A DNA stretch of 64,000 bases, from the NCBI RefSeq assembly GCF_002865645.1, contig NW_020194692.1, positions 393,317 to 457,316 on the forward strand, read 5' to 3'. Shown here in pieces: positions 1 to 13,990 of this stretch (position 1 is its first letter; each line of letters starts with the position of its first letter). The translations under genes were made by a program, and so were the position numbers. The notes under the pieces were generated by a model. The model saw only the letters and a list, made by a program, of their open reading frames with translations, did no database searches and had not been told where the DNA came from. The DNA is from Hyaloscypha bicolor E. Taxonomy: Eukaryota; Ascomycota; Leotiomycetes; Helotiales; Hyaloscyphaceae.

Positions 1-480
1 GGAAATAAGAAGAATAATCTTTCCTTTTTTTTTTTTGAGCTTTGATGTTTATTTATATAACGACTATATTAAGGGTTCTTGATTAAGATTAAATAAAAAT
101 AAATTTTATATAAATTATTTTCTTTAGGAATATTAGAGCTCTTGGAATTGCAAATATTGGATATTGATATAATGATTATTAGGAAATATTGGATAAATTC
201 TATTATTTTATCGATTTCTTATCTAAAGAATAATCATTTTATATTATGATCAAAGAATATTCGTATCATAAGTAATCTTTCGATATTTAAGTTATCATAA
301 TTCTCCAAAAACAATCCTCATAATTTCCTGAATCCATTAATTTTTCCGAATGATTATGATCTTTTTGTACGATATTAATGGGCTTAATTATATTTTATAG
401 GGATCTTACTCTCCGATCTTTGGAGTGGGAGCTAAAATAGTAGTATATATAATAGGGAAAGTAGATATAATAATTAGATA
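1..480. other. AT-rich flank, no gene seen
   Basis: This stretch is AT-rich, but TG and CA dinucleotides are still common (for example around 170-300), unlike the DNA after about 480. I see no coding signal or repeat. It may be non-repetitive AT-rich spacer lying beside the RIP'd elements. Confidence 0.4.
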
Positions 481-2400
481 TATTTAAGGTAATATAGTTA
501 TAAATTAGAAATAATTATAGAAAGTAAAATATAGAATTAAGCTTCTATTATAAAAAAGAATATAAATATATATATTTAAGGGAATATAATTAAGGAAATA
601 ATTAAGGTAGGTTAAACTAAATAATAATAATAGGGAAATAAGAAAGTAATATAATAGAAATATAGATATAGTAGTAATATCTGAAATATTAGAATATAAA
701 AGAAAATAATAAAAATTTTATAATATAGGTATATCCCGATCTCTTATTTATTTAGAAATATCCCTATTAACTTAAAAAATAGTATAAAAGAAGGGAAATA
801 ATATAGGAAATATATAAAAGATAAGATATATAAGTATATTAAAGATATTAGGGAAAATATAAAATAAATATTAATAGAAAAGAAGTTAGAATAATAAGAT
901 TAAGAAATAATTTAGAATAAGGTATTACTTCTTCTAAAACTAATCCGTATTTCTTCCAAAAGCTAATTATATTTATTTAGTATTTATTAGAATTAACTTT
1001 AAATAGTATAAAACTATTTAGTTATTTAGGACTTTAAAGTAATATTTATATTAATAAAGGTAATACTAAAAGTATTAGAATATATAGAAAAGAGAACTAT
1101 AAAATAGTAAAAATAGGGTTTATAGTATTATTATTAAGTTTGAAATAATTAATATTAAAGTTAATATAGAATATAGAAAGATTAGGTATTCCAAATTAGT
1201 ATTAAGGATATAGGAATTATTTAGATAATATTTAATAATAAGAAATAGATTAATAGTAAGAATTAGTAAATTATACTAGCTTTTTAAAAGAGTAATTAGT
1301 TCCTGGTAATAAAACGGTATCTTAATTAGGAAATGGGTTCTATATAAGAGAAGTTTTCTTTATATAAAAGTAGGAATATATAATATACTAACTAAGCCTT
1401 AGTATAAGTTTTAAGAGTAGCTATAGTTATATTAAAAAAGAAGTGGGTTTTCTAATATAAGATAGGCTTTAAATAGACAGATCTAGTATATTTAATATTT
1501 AATAGATTTCCAGAATTATATATTATTAAATACCTTTGGAAATAACTATTAGGTTTAATAAGGTTTCCCTTTTCTCTTATAGGGTTTCTAGTTTAGCTAT
1601 TTTGTCTATATATGACTCCTAATTAGGAAGTTTATTTGGGTATTATAAGGAAACTTGTAATAATAATTTAAGTTAAAGTCGAGATCTATAGTTATTATAG
1701 TCGAGCTTTAGACTAGTATAAGCTATAAAAATAGCTAGTTAAAAAGGCGAATAGAGTCTTTAAAAGGTTTCTAGTTTAGTAAAACGTATATAAAAGACTT
1801 CCTTTCTTCTTTTCTTTTTTTTTTCCCAATTCCAAATATAGTTACTATTCGTTACTATAGTTCGGAGTCAAGAGTTTATAAGATAACCTCTCGATTCTCT
1901 ATTTATTTTTATACTAAAAGAAATCCTTTATATTTGATTCCCAAGATCTAGTAATAGAATTTCATATATTAAGAATACTATCTAGTAATAGTAATTAGAT
2001 AATAGTAAGAAATAAGTAATAGTAAAGCTCGTCCGATTTCTAGAATAATAGTCTAATAATAATATTCTCTAAAGATTATAAATAATAGTTAAAAGGAAAA
2101 TTCAAAAGATATATAAGAAATTAAAGGTAATAAGCTTTATTCTAGATTAAGAAAAGTTTCTATTATTAGATACTTCTTCTTAATTTTCTATAAAGGAGAT
2201 ATACTTTACTCTTTCCGATTCTAGTAACTCTAGAATATATATAATAATACCGGTAGCTTTCTTAATTTCCTAAATACTATTTTACTTATAGTATTCTATA
2301 ACTATTTCCCTTTCTAGTTCTATATCTATTTTAAAATATTTATTTATAGGTATATACTTATTATTAACTTTATTTTTAGGGAAATACTAGAATTTATCTC
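480..2400. other. RIP'd AT-rich DNA, unresolved
   Basis: CA and TG dinucleotides are almost absent and TA is extremely frequent, as expected after RIP. No protein family could be read through the stops on either strand. The upper part probably belongs to the minus-strand gypsy element whose integrase lies at about 2,660-3,060. A terminal repeat would be expected somewhere here but I could not identify one. Confidence 0.4.
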
Positions 2401-2659
2401 TTTTAATAAACTACTTAAGTTAATTCCCGGTATATATTCTTTAAAGTATAGTACTATTAAGTTCTTCTAGTATATAGTATTCTTTTAGTTAATTCGTATA
2501 TTTTACTTTATATAGACCAAGCTAGTAATATAATAGCTTTATATTCCTTAACTTATTTTAATTTATTAATTTAATATTATATATAAGAACTAGATCCTTT
2601 TCGGAAATAGGCTTTAAATAAATCTAATAGGTAGTATTAAATTACTTTTTTTTCGGTAT

Positions 2660-3060
2660 CTTTTATTTTTCTTTATTCTGGCTTCTTTAATATCTTTATT
2701 TCTTATTTATATTTACTTTATATATATTTTTAGAAATATTTCTCTATTATAGACTTTATCCTATTTAAATATTCTCTAGGTTAGAAAGCATATTTCTATA
2801 AGTAATACTATTTCTCTATTATAGATTATATAAAAGAAAGTAAATCTAGTTAGTTTATATATAGTAACTCGGTTAGTAAATTTACCTAAGGCTTCTTTCT
2901 ATCTATTATAAGTACTATAAGTACTTAAATAATTAGTTAATATTCTCTTTTAATTATACTATTTCCTTTGGAATTATAGGCCGAAATAATAATTTTATTA
3001 ATTCCTAGCTTATTAAGTTCCTGAATTACTACTTTTTTAAATTCCGATCTGCTATTTACC
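2660..3060 (-). pseudogene. Integrase core of element A
   Basis: The minus strand reads SEFKKVVIQELNKLGINK, then IISAYNSKGNSII, then RKALGKFTNRVTIYKLT. This resembles the second half of a retroviral-type integrase core, where the consensus is G.EF....L...GI......AYHPQGNG..ER. The catalytic glutamate appears as K or R-E in a damaged context. It lies downstream of the RT on the same strand, as expected for Ty3/gypsy. Confidence 0.65.
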
Positions 3061-4789
3061 TTAAGCTATCCAAATAAACTATACCTATAAATAATTTCTT
3101 TCTAAATAAACTTGGCTATCTTTTTACTAGTTAGATTCTTTAAAGATCTAGTTTTAATTTATCCTAAAAAGTCGTCTCTAGTAATAACTAACAAGTTATA
3201 TTCTTTATAGTCTAGTAGTTTAACTATATTAATCCCAAGGTAATAGAAAAGAGGTATAGCTTTTATTAGATATAGAGCTTTTTCTTATTTTCTTTTACTT
3301 TTATACTAATAGACCTTATAGGTATTAATATACTTCTATATATAGTTATAGTAACCTTTCTAGTAATAATAGCTAGCTATTAAATAAAAGATATTTTCTC
3401 TTCTAATATATCTAATCTTATTATATAGCTTTTTAATAATAATTTCCCTTTACTCTTAATTATTAATAATAAGTTAAGGCAGATATACTTTAGATATAAC
3501 TCTTTAGAGTAATTAATCTCTTATACTATAATTTAAAGCTTTTCTATTTAACTTTTGAAACTCGGCTCTAGATATTTCTTCTGGTTTAGAGAATATTATA
3601 AGGTATTATATAATATTCTAGTATTATTTAGAATAGCTATTATTTAAAGAATCTAGTAAAATAGTCGGGTTATTAAGTAAAGTATAAAAGTTAGTATTAT
3701 TATTTACTATTTTACTAGAGATTATATATAAAAGGCTATAGCCTTTATTATATAACTTCCGGATTTTATTATTTTTTAATATTACTAATTCGCTTCTAGA
3801 TATAATAAGGCTTTAATTATTAATCTCTAGTAACTAGATACTATTATTTAAATATCTAGTAAAAGTCTTAGGAGTCTAATTCCTTAAAATAATATTATAT
3901 AACTAAACTAGAACCGCTTTCTTTATTCGAATTTTCCGCCTAATAGGTATTATTTCAATAGTATTAAGCTCTATTACTAACTATTTATTAATATCCTTAT
4001 TATCTTTAGTATTGCCTTCTTACTATAGATATCTTAATAATTTATTAGTAATAATATACTTGGTTTCCTTAATATACTTGACTTTAAAGTCAAATAACTA
4101 AATTCATACTAGCTAGTAAGTAACTAGAGCTCTAGGAAGATCCGTAGCTACTTTATTTAGCTATATAATAAGTATATTAGTATTTAGTTTAAGGATAAAA
4201 TAAACTTTATATAGCTAGAATTATACTTTTTATAGATACTTTACTAGTTCTTAGTATTCTCTTTTAGTAGTATTATATCTCTATTTAGTATTATTTTAGA
4301 TTCTAGACTTATATTATATAACTCTCTTTTTCCCTTTATTATTATATTAACTAAGAGTTCTACCCTATTTATTCAGGCTAGTATCTACTATTAATATAAT
4401 TATTCCCTAATCTTCTAATAAATTATAGTATAACTTATAAAGTATTAGAGCTATAGTAAGCTTTTCTTAAAGAATTCATATAGCTTGCTTTTATTTATTA
4501 TCCCAGTTCTATATTATATTTTTCCTTATTAAGTAATAAATAGGTTTAGTAATAATTATAAAGCCTTTAATTCAAATATAGTAATAAATAATAATTCTAA
4601 TAAATGCCTTACTTTTAGTTATACTATTATAATACTCTTATCTTAAGATCTTAGTAATTCCTAAGCTTAAAGGGCTTCTTTTAAATATTCTATAAATAAA
4701 GCTAATAATAGCTATACTATTATAATAGAACTATAATTTTTCTCTAATACTAGCTCCGGTTTATTTAATTCTCTCTAGGGTTATATCCA

Positions 4790-5230
4790 GGTTTTAAAGG
4801 TATTTAAATATAAAATACCGAATTCCGAATAAAATAAGCTACTTATTATACTCTATATAAGATCTCTTAACTCTAATATTATTAATAAATAATATAGTAA
4901 TTTTGGGAAACAGATTCTCTAGAATAGTTATAATAATTTATATAAACTATATAACGGAATTAGTAGCTCCCTAAGGTAATATAATTATTCTTAATAGTCC
5001 TAAAAATATTATAAATATAGTTAAATCTCTACTATAAATATCTAATATAAGTTAATTATATCCAGAAAAGAAATTAATTAGAGAAATATAAATATATCTA
5101 GTAAATTCCTCTAAGATCTTATTAGTAAACGGGAATAAGTTAATATCTTATAGGATTACTAAATTCATCTTTATAGTAATATTAATTAGTCTATAAGTCC
5201 TAGTAATTTTCTTTATAACCAAGAACTATG
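4790..5230 (-). pseudogene. Reverse transcriptase domain of element A
   Basis: Translation of the minus strand gives RPINNITIK, FSGYN, LTIFIIFLGLLR, GATNSVI and FINNIRVKR. These match the reverse transcriptase of gypsy polyproteins of the type whose motif is RPVN..TI.., FSGYDQ, LTT.RTPLGL.R, GATNSVAQF and FLDDI.VKG. The two catalytic aspartates read as asparagines, which is what C-to-T/G-to-A mutation would produce. Homology is from family knowledge; the reading is direct. Confidence 0.75.
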
Positions 5231-8200
5231 GATTTCGGTAAGATCTATTATATTTCTTAAGAATTTTATAATTTAGATATTCTAATAGTATTTTTACTAT
5301 TACTAGTACTAGAGCTTTAGAATATAGGAAATTCTTCTTTTACTAGGCTTTATATTTAATAGTCTTAATTAGAATAGATAGGCTAATATCCTTATAAACT
5401 TTTCCTATTTCTTTCTAATTAAATATAATTATATCTTTTTAATTAATTATTAATTCTTGAAATATAGCTAGTTTTTTTTCCTAGAGCTAGTTACTAATAT
5501 TTAATTATTTAAGATATTCCGAAATAAGTTATAAATCTCTTAAAATAGCTAATATTTTTAGTAAAAAATAGTTCTTATATTTCCTAATATATTTCTATAA
5601 GTATTTTCTAGCTTTAGATCTCTTAAACTAGTCCGGATATTTATTAGGGCCTTTTCTAGTTCTATTATTAGTATTTACTAGTTAAATTTTCTTATTCTTT
5701 ATTTTATATATTCTTATAACTAGGAATAGACTATAGTTATTATTCTTTTTTTTAAAAGCTATAGCTATTTTCTCTAGTACTTTTTTTATCTAATCTCCGG
5801 AATTTATAACCTTTCTACTTAGCTTTTTCCTAGTTAGGTATAAAGAGTATCTTTTCGTCCGGTATTTTAATATACTTTTCTTAAGCTCCTATATATTCCA
5901 GAATTCTTTCTAGTCTTAAGTTTAATATTCCTTAGCTTCGGGAATATATTTCTTTATTATTAGAAGATACTATTCTATTTTTTCTTTAGAAATATTTTTA
6001 CTTAATACTCTTTTTACTTCTTTTTCTATTAATTCCGGAACTACTTTTAATAATACTCTAATTAGAGCCTTTTCTGCTTTAGTTTCTCTAAAAATATTAT
6101 TAATTTCCTAAACTTCTAAACCCAAAATAAAAAAATTTATAAGAAATTCCGGTATTTTCCCGTTTTCCCTAATATTATTACTAGTTATAATACTAGGCTC
6201 TATTTTTTCTCTTTACCTTTAGTTTCCTGCTCCGTATTATTTAATTCCTTAACTCTAGGAACTTAGTACTCTTAAACTATTACTTTCTTCTATTTCCCGG
6301 TATTTTTTAAAAATAGAATAATTATAATAGTATAGATATTCTAATAGTCTTTAGGATTAGTAAACCTTCTATCCTATAAACTATTACTTTTATATATAAT
6401 TTTTATTTTTATTTTTACTAAGAATAATTAATTAAATAGGATCTTTAGAGTTCTTTTAATTAGGAAAAATATATTTTTATATTCTACTTTATCTATAACC
6501 TTAGCTCTAAGCTTTACTATTTCTATAAATCCAAATTCTGCCCTAGTAATAGTAGATATTTAATAATCTATAGTATTATATATTATTCTATTAATATTTC
6601 TAGAGATCTTTTTAGGAAGAATATTAATTTTAGCTCTAGTATTAATTATTTCTTTATATTTAATATTTCCTTAAGGTCCTTAAAATATAAACCGGAGGTA
6701 TAGAGCTCATATAATATATTTATAAGCTAGTAATATCCGAATATTAATACTATTACTTTTAAATCGAATAATTCTATTAGTATTAGATACCTAAGCTAGT
6801 ATTTCTAATTCCTTAAATATTCTATTTATTATATAAACCGTAGCTACTAGTTCTGTAAATCTCCTAGTATATCTAACTATATTTAATATAATAGTATTTC
6901 CTATTTATAAAATAGTAAAATAGGAAGTATTATCCTTAATCTATTAGTTCTAAAGTATAATAGTTAGATCTAGCATTTTTAAGGTATTAATAAGTATTCT
7001 TATTTCCTTCTAAGTTTTCGGAAATAGGATAGTTATTTTCTTTAGTAATTTTATTAGAATATTATTAACTTTAGGAATTCTATACTTATTATAATTAAGA
7101 GTATATTAAGTCCCTAATTCGTTTTATTTATCTCCGGAAATATTAATATTTATATCCTTAGCTAGGCTATCTCTTTATTTATTATTTCTTAGAATAGTAT
7201 TCTTCTGGCCTCTTATATAGGATAGCTTCTCTTCTACTCTAGCTTGTTTTTAGAAAACCTCTTTAGCTATTTCTACCTCTTTTTTCTTTCTCCTTAATAA
7301 GGAACCTATTATAGTATTAATAGAAATACTATTTATAGCCAAATCTTAGTACTATCTATTAATTCCAGAACCTGAAATATTAGTAATTCTAATATAATTT
7401 CTTTTAAGGCAAAGCGGCTATTTAGATTCTCTAGATATAACTTATTTACTCTTATATATAAATCCCGGTTAGCTAGTTCCTTTTTCTCTTTCTTACCTAG
7501 TAAACTAGATATTTCCTATTAATCTCTAGATATTTTTGGGTTAAATATTTAAGTTATAATTAAATTCTTCTCTTTAGATTTAGGAAATAATTTAGTTAAA
7601 TTACCGGTATTTACTAGTAAGAAAAAAGGAAATACTTTCTTATTTAGGCTTAAATAGCCTTTTATACTATCTTCTATTAAATTAGTAAATATATCTATAA
7701 TTTATAAGTTCTTTTATTAGTAAGTAATAGAACTAAGAAATATAAATATATTCTGGATTAATATTATTATTCTTATTCCTACTATAGTACTTATAGCAAA
7801 TTTATTCTTTTAGTTCTGGGTTTATACTATAAGCTATATTAACTTAAGTAGTATTTTCTAACTATACTTAAGACTAACTTCCTCTAGAATATAGTTATCT
7901 AGACTCTTTATCTAATCTAGTTCGACTATTATAGCTACTATAGTATTTTCTATAATCTTTACTATAACTTCTAGTATATTTTTTCCGAAGACTCGAATTA
8001 TATTTACTAGGCTATTAATATTATTATACTTACTATAGTTAGCTAGGCTATATAAGCAGGCTATAGATATCCTCCCGAATTATAATAGTAGTTATATTAA
8101 GTTATCTCTATAGGTTCTCTTGAGTTATAATAGTAATAAATAGTTTTTCCAGATTCCTTACTAGCTAGTTAATATTATTTCCTTTAGGTTTACTACTTTT

Positions 8201-9999
8201 AGTAAGTTTTATATAATTAGTTATAGGTTAGGTTCTCCTCTTACCTATATCCGTAATAGCTTTAGGAAATATAATAGGAGAAACTAGTAAGAAATATTTG
8301 TTTTCTGGTTTGGGAACTATATTATAGACTACTATATTTAAGTATTCTTATCTAAGTCTAGATATATCTGGGTTATTAGTAATATTAAAATAATATTTCT
8401 TCTTTTTATATTAATAGAATATTATTGCCTTCTTATATATCTTATTATATTTATAGATAGAAATATCTATAGGCTCGAAGTTTATATCTTTAAGAATATA
8501 ATCTCTTATTAGAATAGATAATTCTCTTATAAATTCTCGGTACTAAGTAATTTTATCTATTTCTTTCTTCTTTAGTAATTTCTTTAATATTTTATTAAAT
8601 ATATTAATATAAGACTTAGATAAAATTCCTCTATTCTAGGCTTATATAATAATTTAATTAAGAAAGTTATAACTAATTTTAAGTATTTCCTAGTTATATT
8701 CTCGGAATTTCTTTAATAAGGCCTTAAAGAACTTGGTTTTCTAGTAATTTCCTAGATTATTAGTATAGTACTCTAGTATAGCCTTAATCTAATTCTTATA
8801 AATAAGAGAGATATAATAGATAATTCTCTCTCTTTTAGTATTATTAGGAATATAATAGTTCTTATATATATCTATATATTATTTCAAGAATATAGAGATA
8901 TTACTTCCTTGAAACTATAGTATTTTAGGAGCTCTTATAAGTAGTAGATTTAAATCTGGTACTAGTATATACTTATTCTTAGCTATATTAATCTTAATAA
9001 TTTCTTCTATAATTAATTATAGAGTTTCTATACCTGAAACTTCTACTAATAAGGTTTCTAAAGAACTAACTTCCTATTTAAATATATCTTTTGGTTTAGA
9101 AACTAGAATTAGGAAGAAACCGGTTAATAATAATAGATATAATTAAGATTCGAGTTTTGGTATTAATAGTAATAAAGTAGTAGCTTTTCTAGTCTTATTC
9201 CTATTACTTATATTTTCTTTCCTATTTCTTTGGCTTAATACCTATAGTATTTTCCTTTAATTTCGCCGAACTAGGTATATTTATTAATATTATTAAAAGT
9301 AATAATAAATATAATAAATATAATTTTGCTAATTTTTCTGATTTTTCTGAATTCTCTTTTCTTTCTTTCTTTAGTATCTATTTCTTTCTCTAGAAGCTTC
9401 TCTAGTTTATTTATATAATTTCTTATTTCTGATTTCTTTTTAATTCTTATTTCCGATTCTAGTTTACTATTTTACTTAAATTTGAAAGTATTTCCTCTTT
9501 TAGGTATCTTTTTCGGACTTAGAAATAAGCTTTATTACTAAGATTAAAGCTATTTTAATTCCGGCTTTTATTATAACTAAAAATAATATATAAATTAATA
9601 ATATAACTTTATTTCCGAATACTAAAGTCTAATTCTAACTAAGGTCTAACTTATACTATCTTAGTATAATATTTCTTATTCTATTTCCTTTACTTCTTTT
9701 TCTTTTATAATTAGCCTCTATTTTTATTACCCCTATATACTATACTAGTAACTATATCTTATAGTTAACCCGTATCCAAGTTACTAGATATATTAGAAAT
9801 TAATATAAGATACTAAGATTAATACTTATATATCCTTAATATTTTAGCCTTAGGCTTAAGATATTATAATAGTTCTTTTCTTTTCTAACTTGCTAAGCTA
9901 ATAATTCGCCTTATAGATATCTCTTAGAACTTTATAAAAATATTACCTTAACTATAAAGTTTCTATTCTCCCTATATTACTTATTATAAAATATATAAG

Positions 10000-10320
10000 A
10001 GGGAAACTATAATAAGACAAAAACCTATATAAAGTATATCAGAATATAAAACGTAACTTAATAGTAAAATAATAAATTAAAAGTATAAATAGTAAAATAT
10101 AAATAATATATAGTATATAAAAACTTAATTAATTAAATACTTATAAAGGATTATTTTCTAAATCTATAGAAAAACCAGCTTTCTTATATGATTTCCGTAA
10201 GTTATATATAAAAGGCTATAGCCTTTATTATATGACCTAAACCTTAAAACCGCCAAAATAATACGATTTTTAATGAGTATAGCCTGTTATACTATACTAT
10301 ACTATTCTAGAATCTCAAAT
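10000..10320. other. Junction between elements A and B
   Basis: A strongly AT-rich spacer containing one of two copies of a palindromic motif (10,201-10,236) also found at 3,721-3,756. No coding signal is visible. One terminal repeat of element A or B should be here but was not resolved. Confidence 0.35.
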
Positions 10321-12529
10321 AGGCCCTCTATTTAGTTCCCTAGCTTCTGGCTCGAATAATCGGATTTCTAGTACTTTATAGTAATCTATACTTTATTTCC
10401 TACTTTAAAATTAATTAGATAGTAGTATTTATTAGCTTATATTATATATTATTCCTATACTTATTTTATATAGCCTTAGGTAAGTTATTATAATTCATAT
10501 AATTAATTTACTAATACTTTAGCTTTACTCCTATTTAGCTTCTCTTTAGGTAAGTTAGCTTTAATAAGAGAGTTCTAGTCTAGAGAAATATAAGGCTTAT
10601 AGCCCTTTTTAGTTATAAATAGGAACTAGCTAATAGTTTTATACTAAAAAAAGGCTTATTAATAATTAATTATAGTAACCTATTTATTTTAGTTATTCTA
10701 GTAATAGTTAATATATAGGTATAATCTCTAATTAAAGTACTAATTAATAATCTCTATTTATTTATTTATTTAGAGGTAATTAGGTATAGAAAGCTTGAGC
10801 TTTATACTAATTCTTATATAGAATTCGCTCTAAAAATCAAATATAAATTAGAGTTCCTAATCTAATATAATTATTTCTGGAATACTTATTTAGTATATTA
10901 TATAAAGTAAAAACAGAAGTACTAGTTACTTAGCTATAATTATATCTTATATAGAAATTATAATTAGGTACTTAAATAAGTAATTCATAAATATAATAAC
11001 TATATTATAGCCCGATTTGCTTTCTAAATAGCTCTTAAAGTCTATAGTAATATATTATTAGAAATAATTAGAAACTAGAAAGAGATAAAATAAACTAGGC
11101 TTCTTATCTCTAGGTATATGTAATCTCCTATAAATATAGTAATTACTATAGTATTAATTAATATTCTTACCTATAAATAGCTAGTAATATTACTTCTTTA
11201 ATAGCTAATAGAGCTTTATATATCCAGGATATCCAGAAAGAAGTTTATTATATACTTTATAGATTAGGGCAATTTATAAAAGTAGTTCGGGAATTATTTC
11301 GTTCTCTATAATATAGAATCTTTTATAATATAAAAGAAGGCCGTTTTATAATATCTAGATATTACTTTTGGCTTAGGCTATTATATATAGCTTCTCTAGA
11401 TCTAGTAATATATAATTATTCTATAGGATCTTATCTATAAGTTATAAACTACTATACTCGGCGGGAGCCTCTAATAGTACTTCTATAGGGGCTACTATAA
11501 TAAAGTTTACTAGTAAAGCTTCTAAGAAAATATCTTTTTCTAGGGAAATTATATCTTTAATAGGAATATTTTCCTCCGGAAAATCTTTAGTATATATTTG
11601 ATTTTCAGGACCAAATTCCGGATTAAGTAAGCCGATTTTATAAAGTATTACTATAAGCTATAAGTTATAAATAATCTCCGGATTAATCTTATTTTTAGGA
11701 AGAAGTACTTAAGTTTATAGCTTTTCCTTAATCTGGCCCTAAGTATTTACTTTATCTTATTTTTATAATAAAGTATTTACTTACTTATTTAATTTTCTAG
11801 AATAATATATAAGCTTAAAATAATAATAGGATAAGAGCTTAGTTTATTTAGCTTATTAAGAAGAAAGCTTCTTAATAGTTATAAAGTACTTTAAAATACG
11901 ATAATTAAAATAGACTTTAAAGAGAATATCCTAAAGGCCCTCTAGCTTAGCTTTCTATTTCTCTAGTATTTAAACTATAATAAGTATTTCTTTATTATAT
12001 ATATTATAATTAAGCTTTACTGGGAATATGGTTTTAGAAAAATAAGCTATAGGATACTAAAGGCCTGTTTCTAGGTCTTATTAAAAGAGTAGGCTAGTAA
12101 TTACTTCTTTAGATATATTTATTTCTACTATTATAGGCAAATCTGGATTATAGTATTATAAAACTAGAATAGAAATTATAGCTTTCTTTAGGCAAGTAAA
12201 AGCCTTTTAATATTACTTGAATTACTTAAAAGAAATATTCTTTTTTATAAGTAAGATAAAAGATCTAGTAATTCGTTTATATTTTTTAATAAAGTATTTA
12301 TAAAAGTTATAGAAGCCGAAAAAGAACTATATACCCTTAACTATTTTTTAGGAATTACTAGTTATATATTACTTTGACTTTATTAGGATTTACTTTAATA
12401 CCAGATATAGAAATAATAAAGCCTAAGTATTTTATATATATAACTTTAAATTCTAATTTCTTAATATTTATTTAGAGGCCGGTAAGATATAAGTAGTTTA
12501 GTACTTTTTATATATACTATTTATACTTT

Positions 12530-12990
12530 ACTAAATTCTCTAAATAAATAAGAATATTATTAGGATATATTATATAAAAGTTATTTAAATATTTAAAGAA
12601 TATATTATTTATATAATATTAATATATAACCGGGCTATTTATAAGGCCTTTCTAAAGAATATTATATTTATATACTTTATAGTAAATACGAAATATTATT
12701 AGCTCCTAAGAGTTTGGGTCTATAGCTATATAATAAAAAGCTTAGTAAATATCTAATTTAGTATAAATCTTGGCCTTAGATAATTAATTTAAAGTCTTAT
12801 TAATAAGAGAAAAAAGATATTAATTCTTCCGGGTAATATTATTTAGGTAATAGAAATTAATATAGAAATATAAACCTCTATTTATTTTCTTTATAAAAAG
12901 AACTAGTAAAGTAAAAGAAGCCTAACTAGCTTTAATAAAGCCCTTAGCCAGATTATTTTCTAAGAAATACTTGATTTCTAGAAGCTCTTA
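12530..12990 (-). pseudogene. Reverse transcriptase domain of element B
   Basis: The minus strand reads LAKGFIKAS, VLFIKKINRGLYFYINF, LNNITRKN, LSKAKIYTKLDI, FRIYYKVYKYN and then YPNNILIYLENL. This is the Ty3/gypsy RT order: FIR.S.SP, F.KK.DGGLR.C.DYR.LN.IT.K.RYPLP, KLDI..A, FRT.YG..E, and YLDDILIYS. The YLDD catalytic box survives as YPNN, consistent with RIP. Confidence 0.85.
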
Positions 12991-13499
12991 AGTAAACTAT
13001 TACTAGAAAAATTAATATCTAATATTCTCGGTTCTTTTTAGGCCTTTAATCTAAATCTTATAATTATATAATTTATAGAAAGAAAAGATATTAGATTTCT
13101 TTTTAAAGAAAACAAAGATATATTTCTTGAGTTTCAGGAATAATATTCTTTATAGCTACTAAAACTCTATTTCTCTCGGTTATTAATTCTCTAGGCCAGG
13201 AATAGCTTCTTTTTTCCGAGCTTTAAGCTCTTTATTAATCTTATAAATAGAGATTTAACTAATAATATTATCTTTTTTCTTAGCTATATAATTAAATATT
13301 ATAGAAATAAGAATAACTAAGTCTAATATTTATTTTTTATTAAGGACCTCTTCCTGCTTCTTTAGCTTTTACTTAAGTATTATATCTTAATTAGGTTATA
13401 AAAGCTTCTTTTCTATAGTTTTATATAATTTCTTCTAATTAGTCTAAAAGAAAAAAGATTACTTTAGAATAAAAGATTTTTAGAAATAGCTTATAATAG

Positions 13500-13990
13500 A
13501 ATCTTATTAATTAGTATTCTTTTAATATTTCTTATTAAGTTATTTCTCTAGCTATTACTATAAAATACTAATAATATAACCGAATTATATAGATTTAGGC
13601 TTATTCTTTAGCTATATAAGCCTATATCTTCTATAATTAACTAGAATATTAATATATACTATTTATTTCCTATTGAGAATAATATTATAATCTCTAAGGT
13701 TTAGGATAATTATAGATATATTAATACTTTATTTATTAATTAGAAATAAGACTTCTATATATTTCTTAGTAAACTTAGCTAGTTTTCTATTAAAACCATA
13801 TATAATATAGAATAAGAAAAGGAATTATAGTTCTATTCCTAAGAATTATTTTATAAGCTAAATAAGCTTTATATTAATAAAAGCATAATTATTAGCTCTA
13901 GTATTAATAAAAGAAAAAGACTTAATTCCTAATCTATTTATACTAATAATATAGGATATTATAAAAATATTTCTTTTTATTAAATAAATT
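13500..13990 (-). pseudogene. Aspartic protease region of element B
   Basis: Reading across stops gives RANNYAFINIKLI, FLGIELQ, GFNRKLAKFTKKYI and RDYNIILNRK. I read these as the remains of the retropepsin DSGAT..AFID motif, the FLGIE..P segment and the H.IILG.KW motif. It lies immediately upstream (in the minus sense) of the RT, the normal pol order. Confidence 0.6.

Larger units (their letters stand above)
2400..10000 (-). mobile_element. RIP-degraded Ty3/gypsy-type retrotransposon (element A)
   Basis: On the minus strand a polyprotein can be read through many stops. About 5,230-4,790 is a reverse transcriptase: RPIN, then FSGYN, SRDLTIF, LGLLR and GATNS, followed by the catalytic box as FINNIRVK, where functional relatives have F-L-D-D-I. 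About 3,060-2,830 is an integrase core ending with a SAYNSKGNSIIKRE block (the catalytic-glutamate region) after KKVVIQELNKLGI. The order RT then integrase on the same strand is that of Ty3/gypsy. Gag and protease should lie at about 6,500-9,500, but I could not read them with confidence. The LTRs were not located, so the outer limits are estimates. Stops and D-to-N changes at the active site fit RIP (G-to-A), and the element is certainly dead. Confidence 0.7.
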
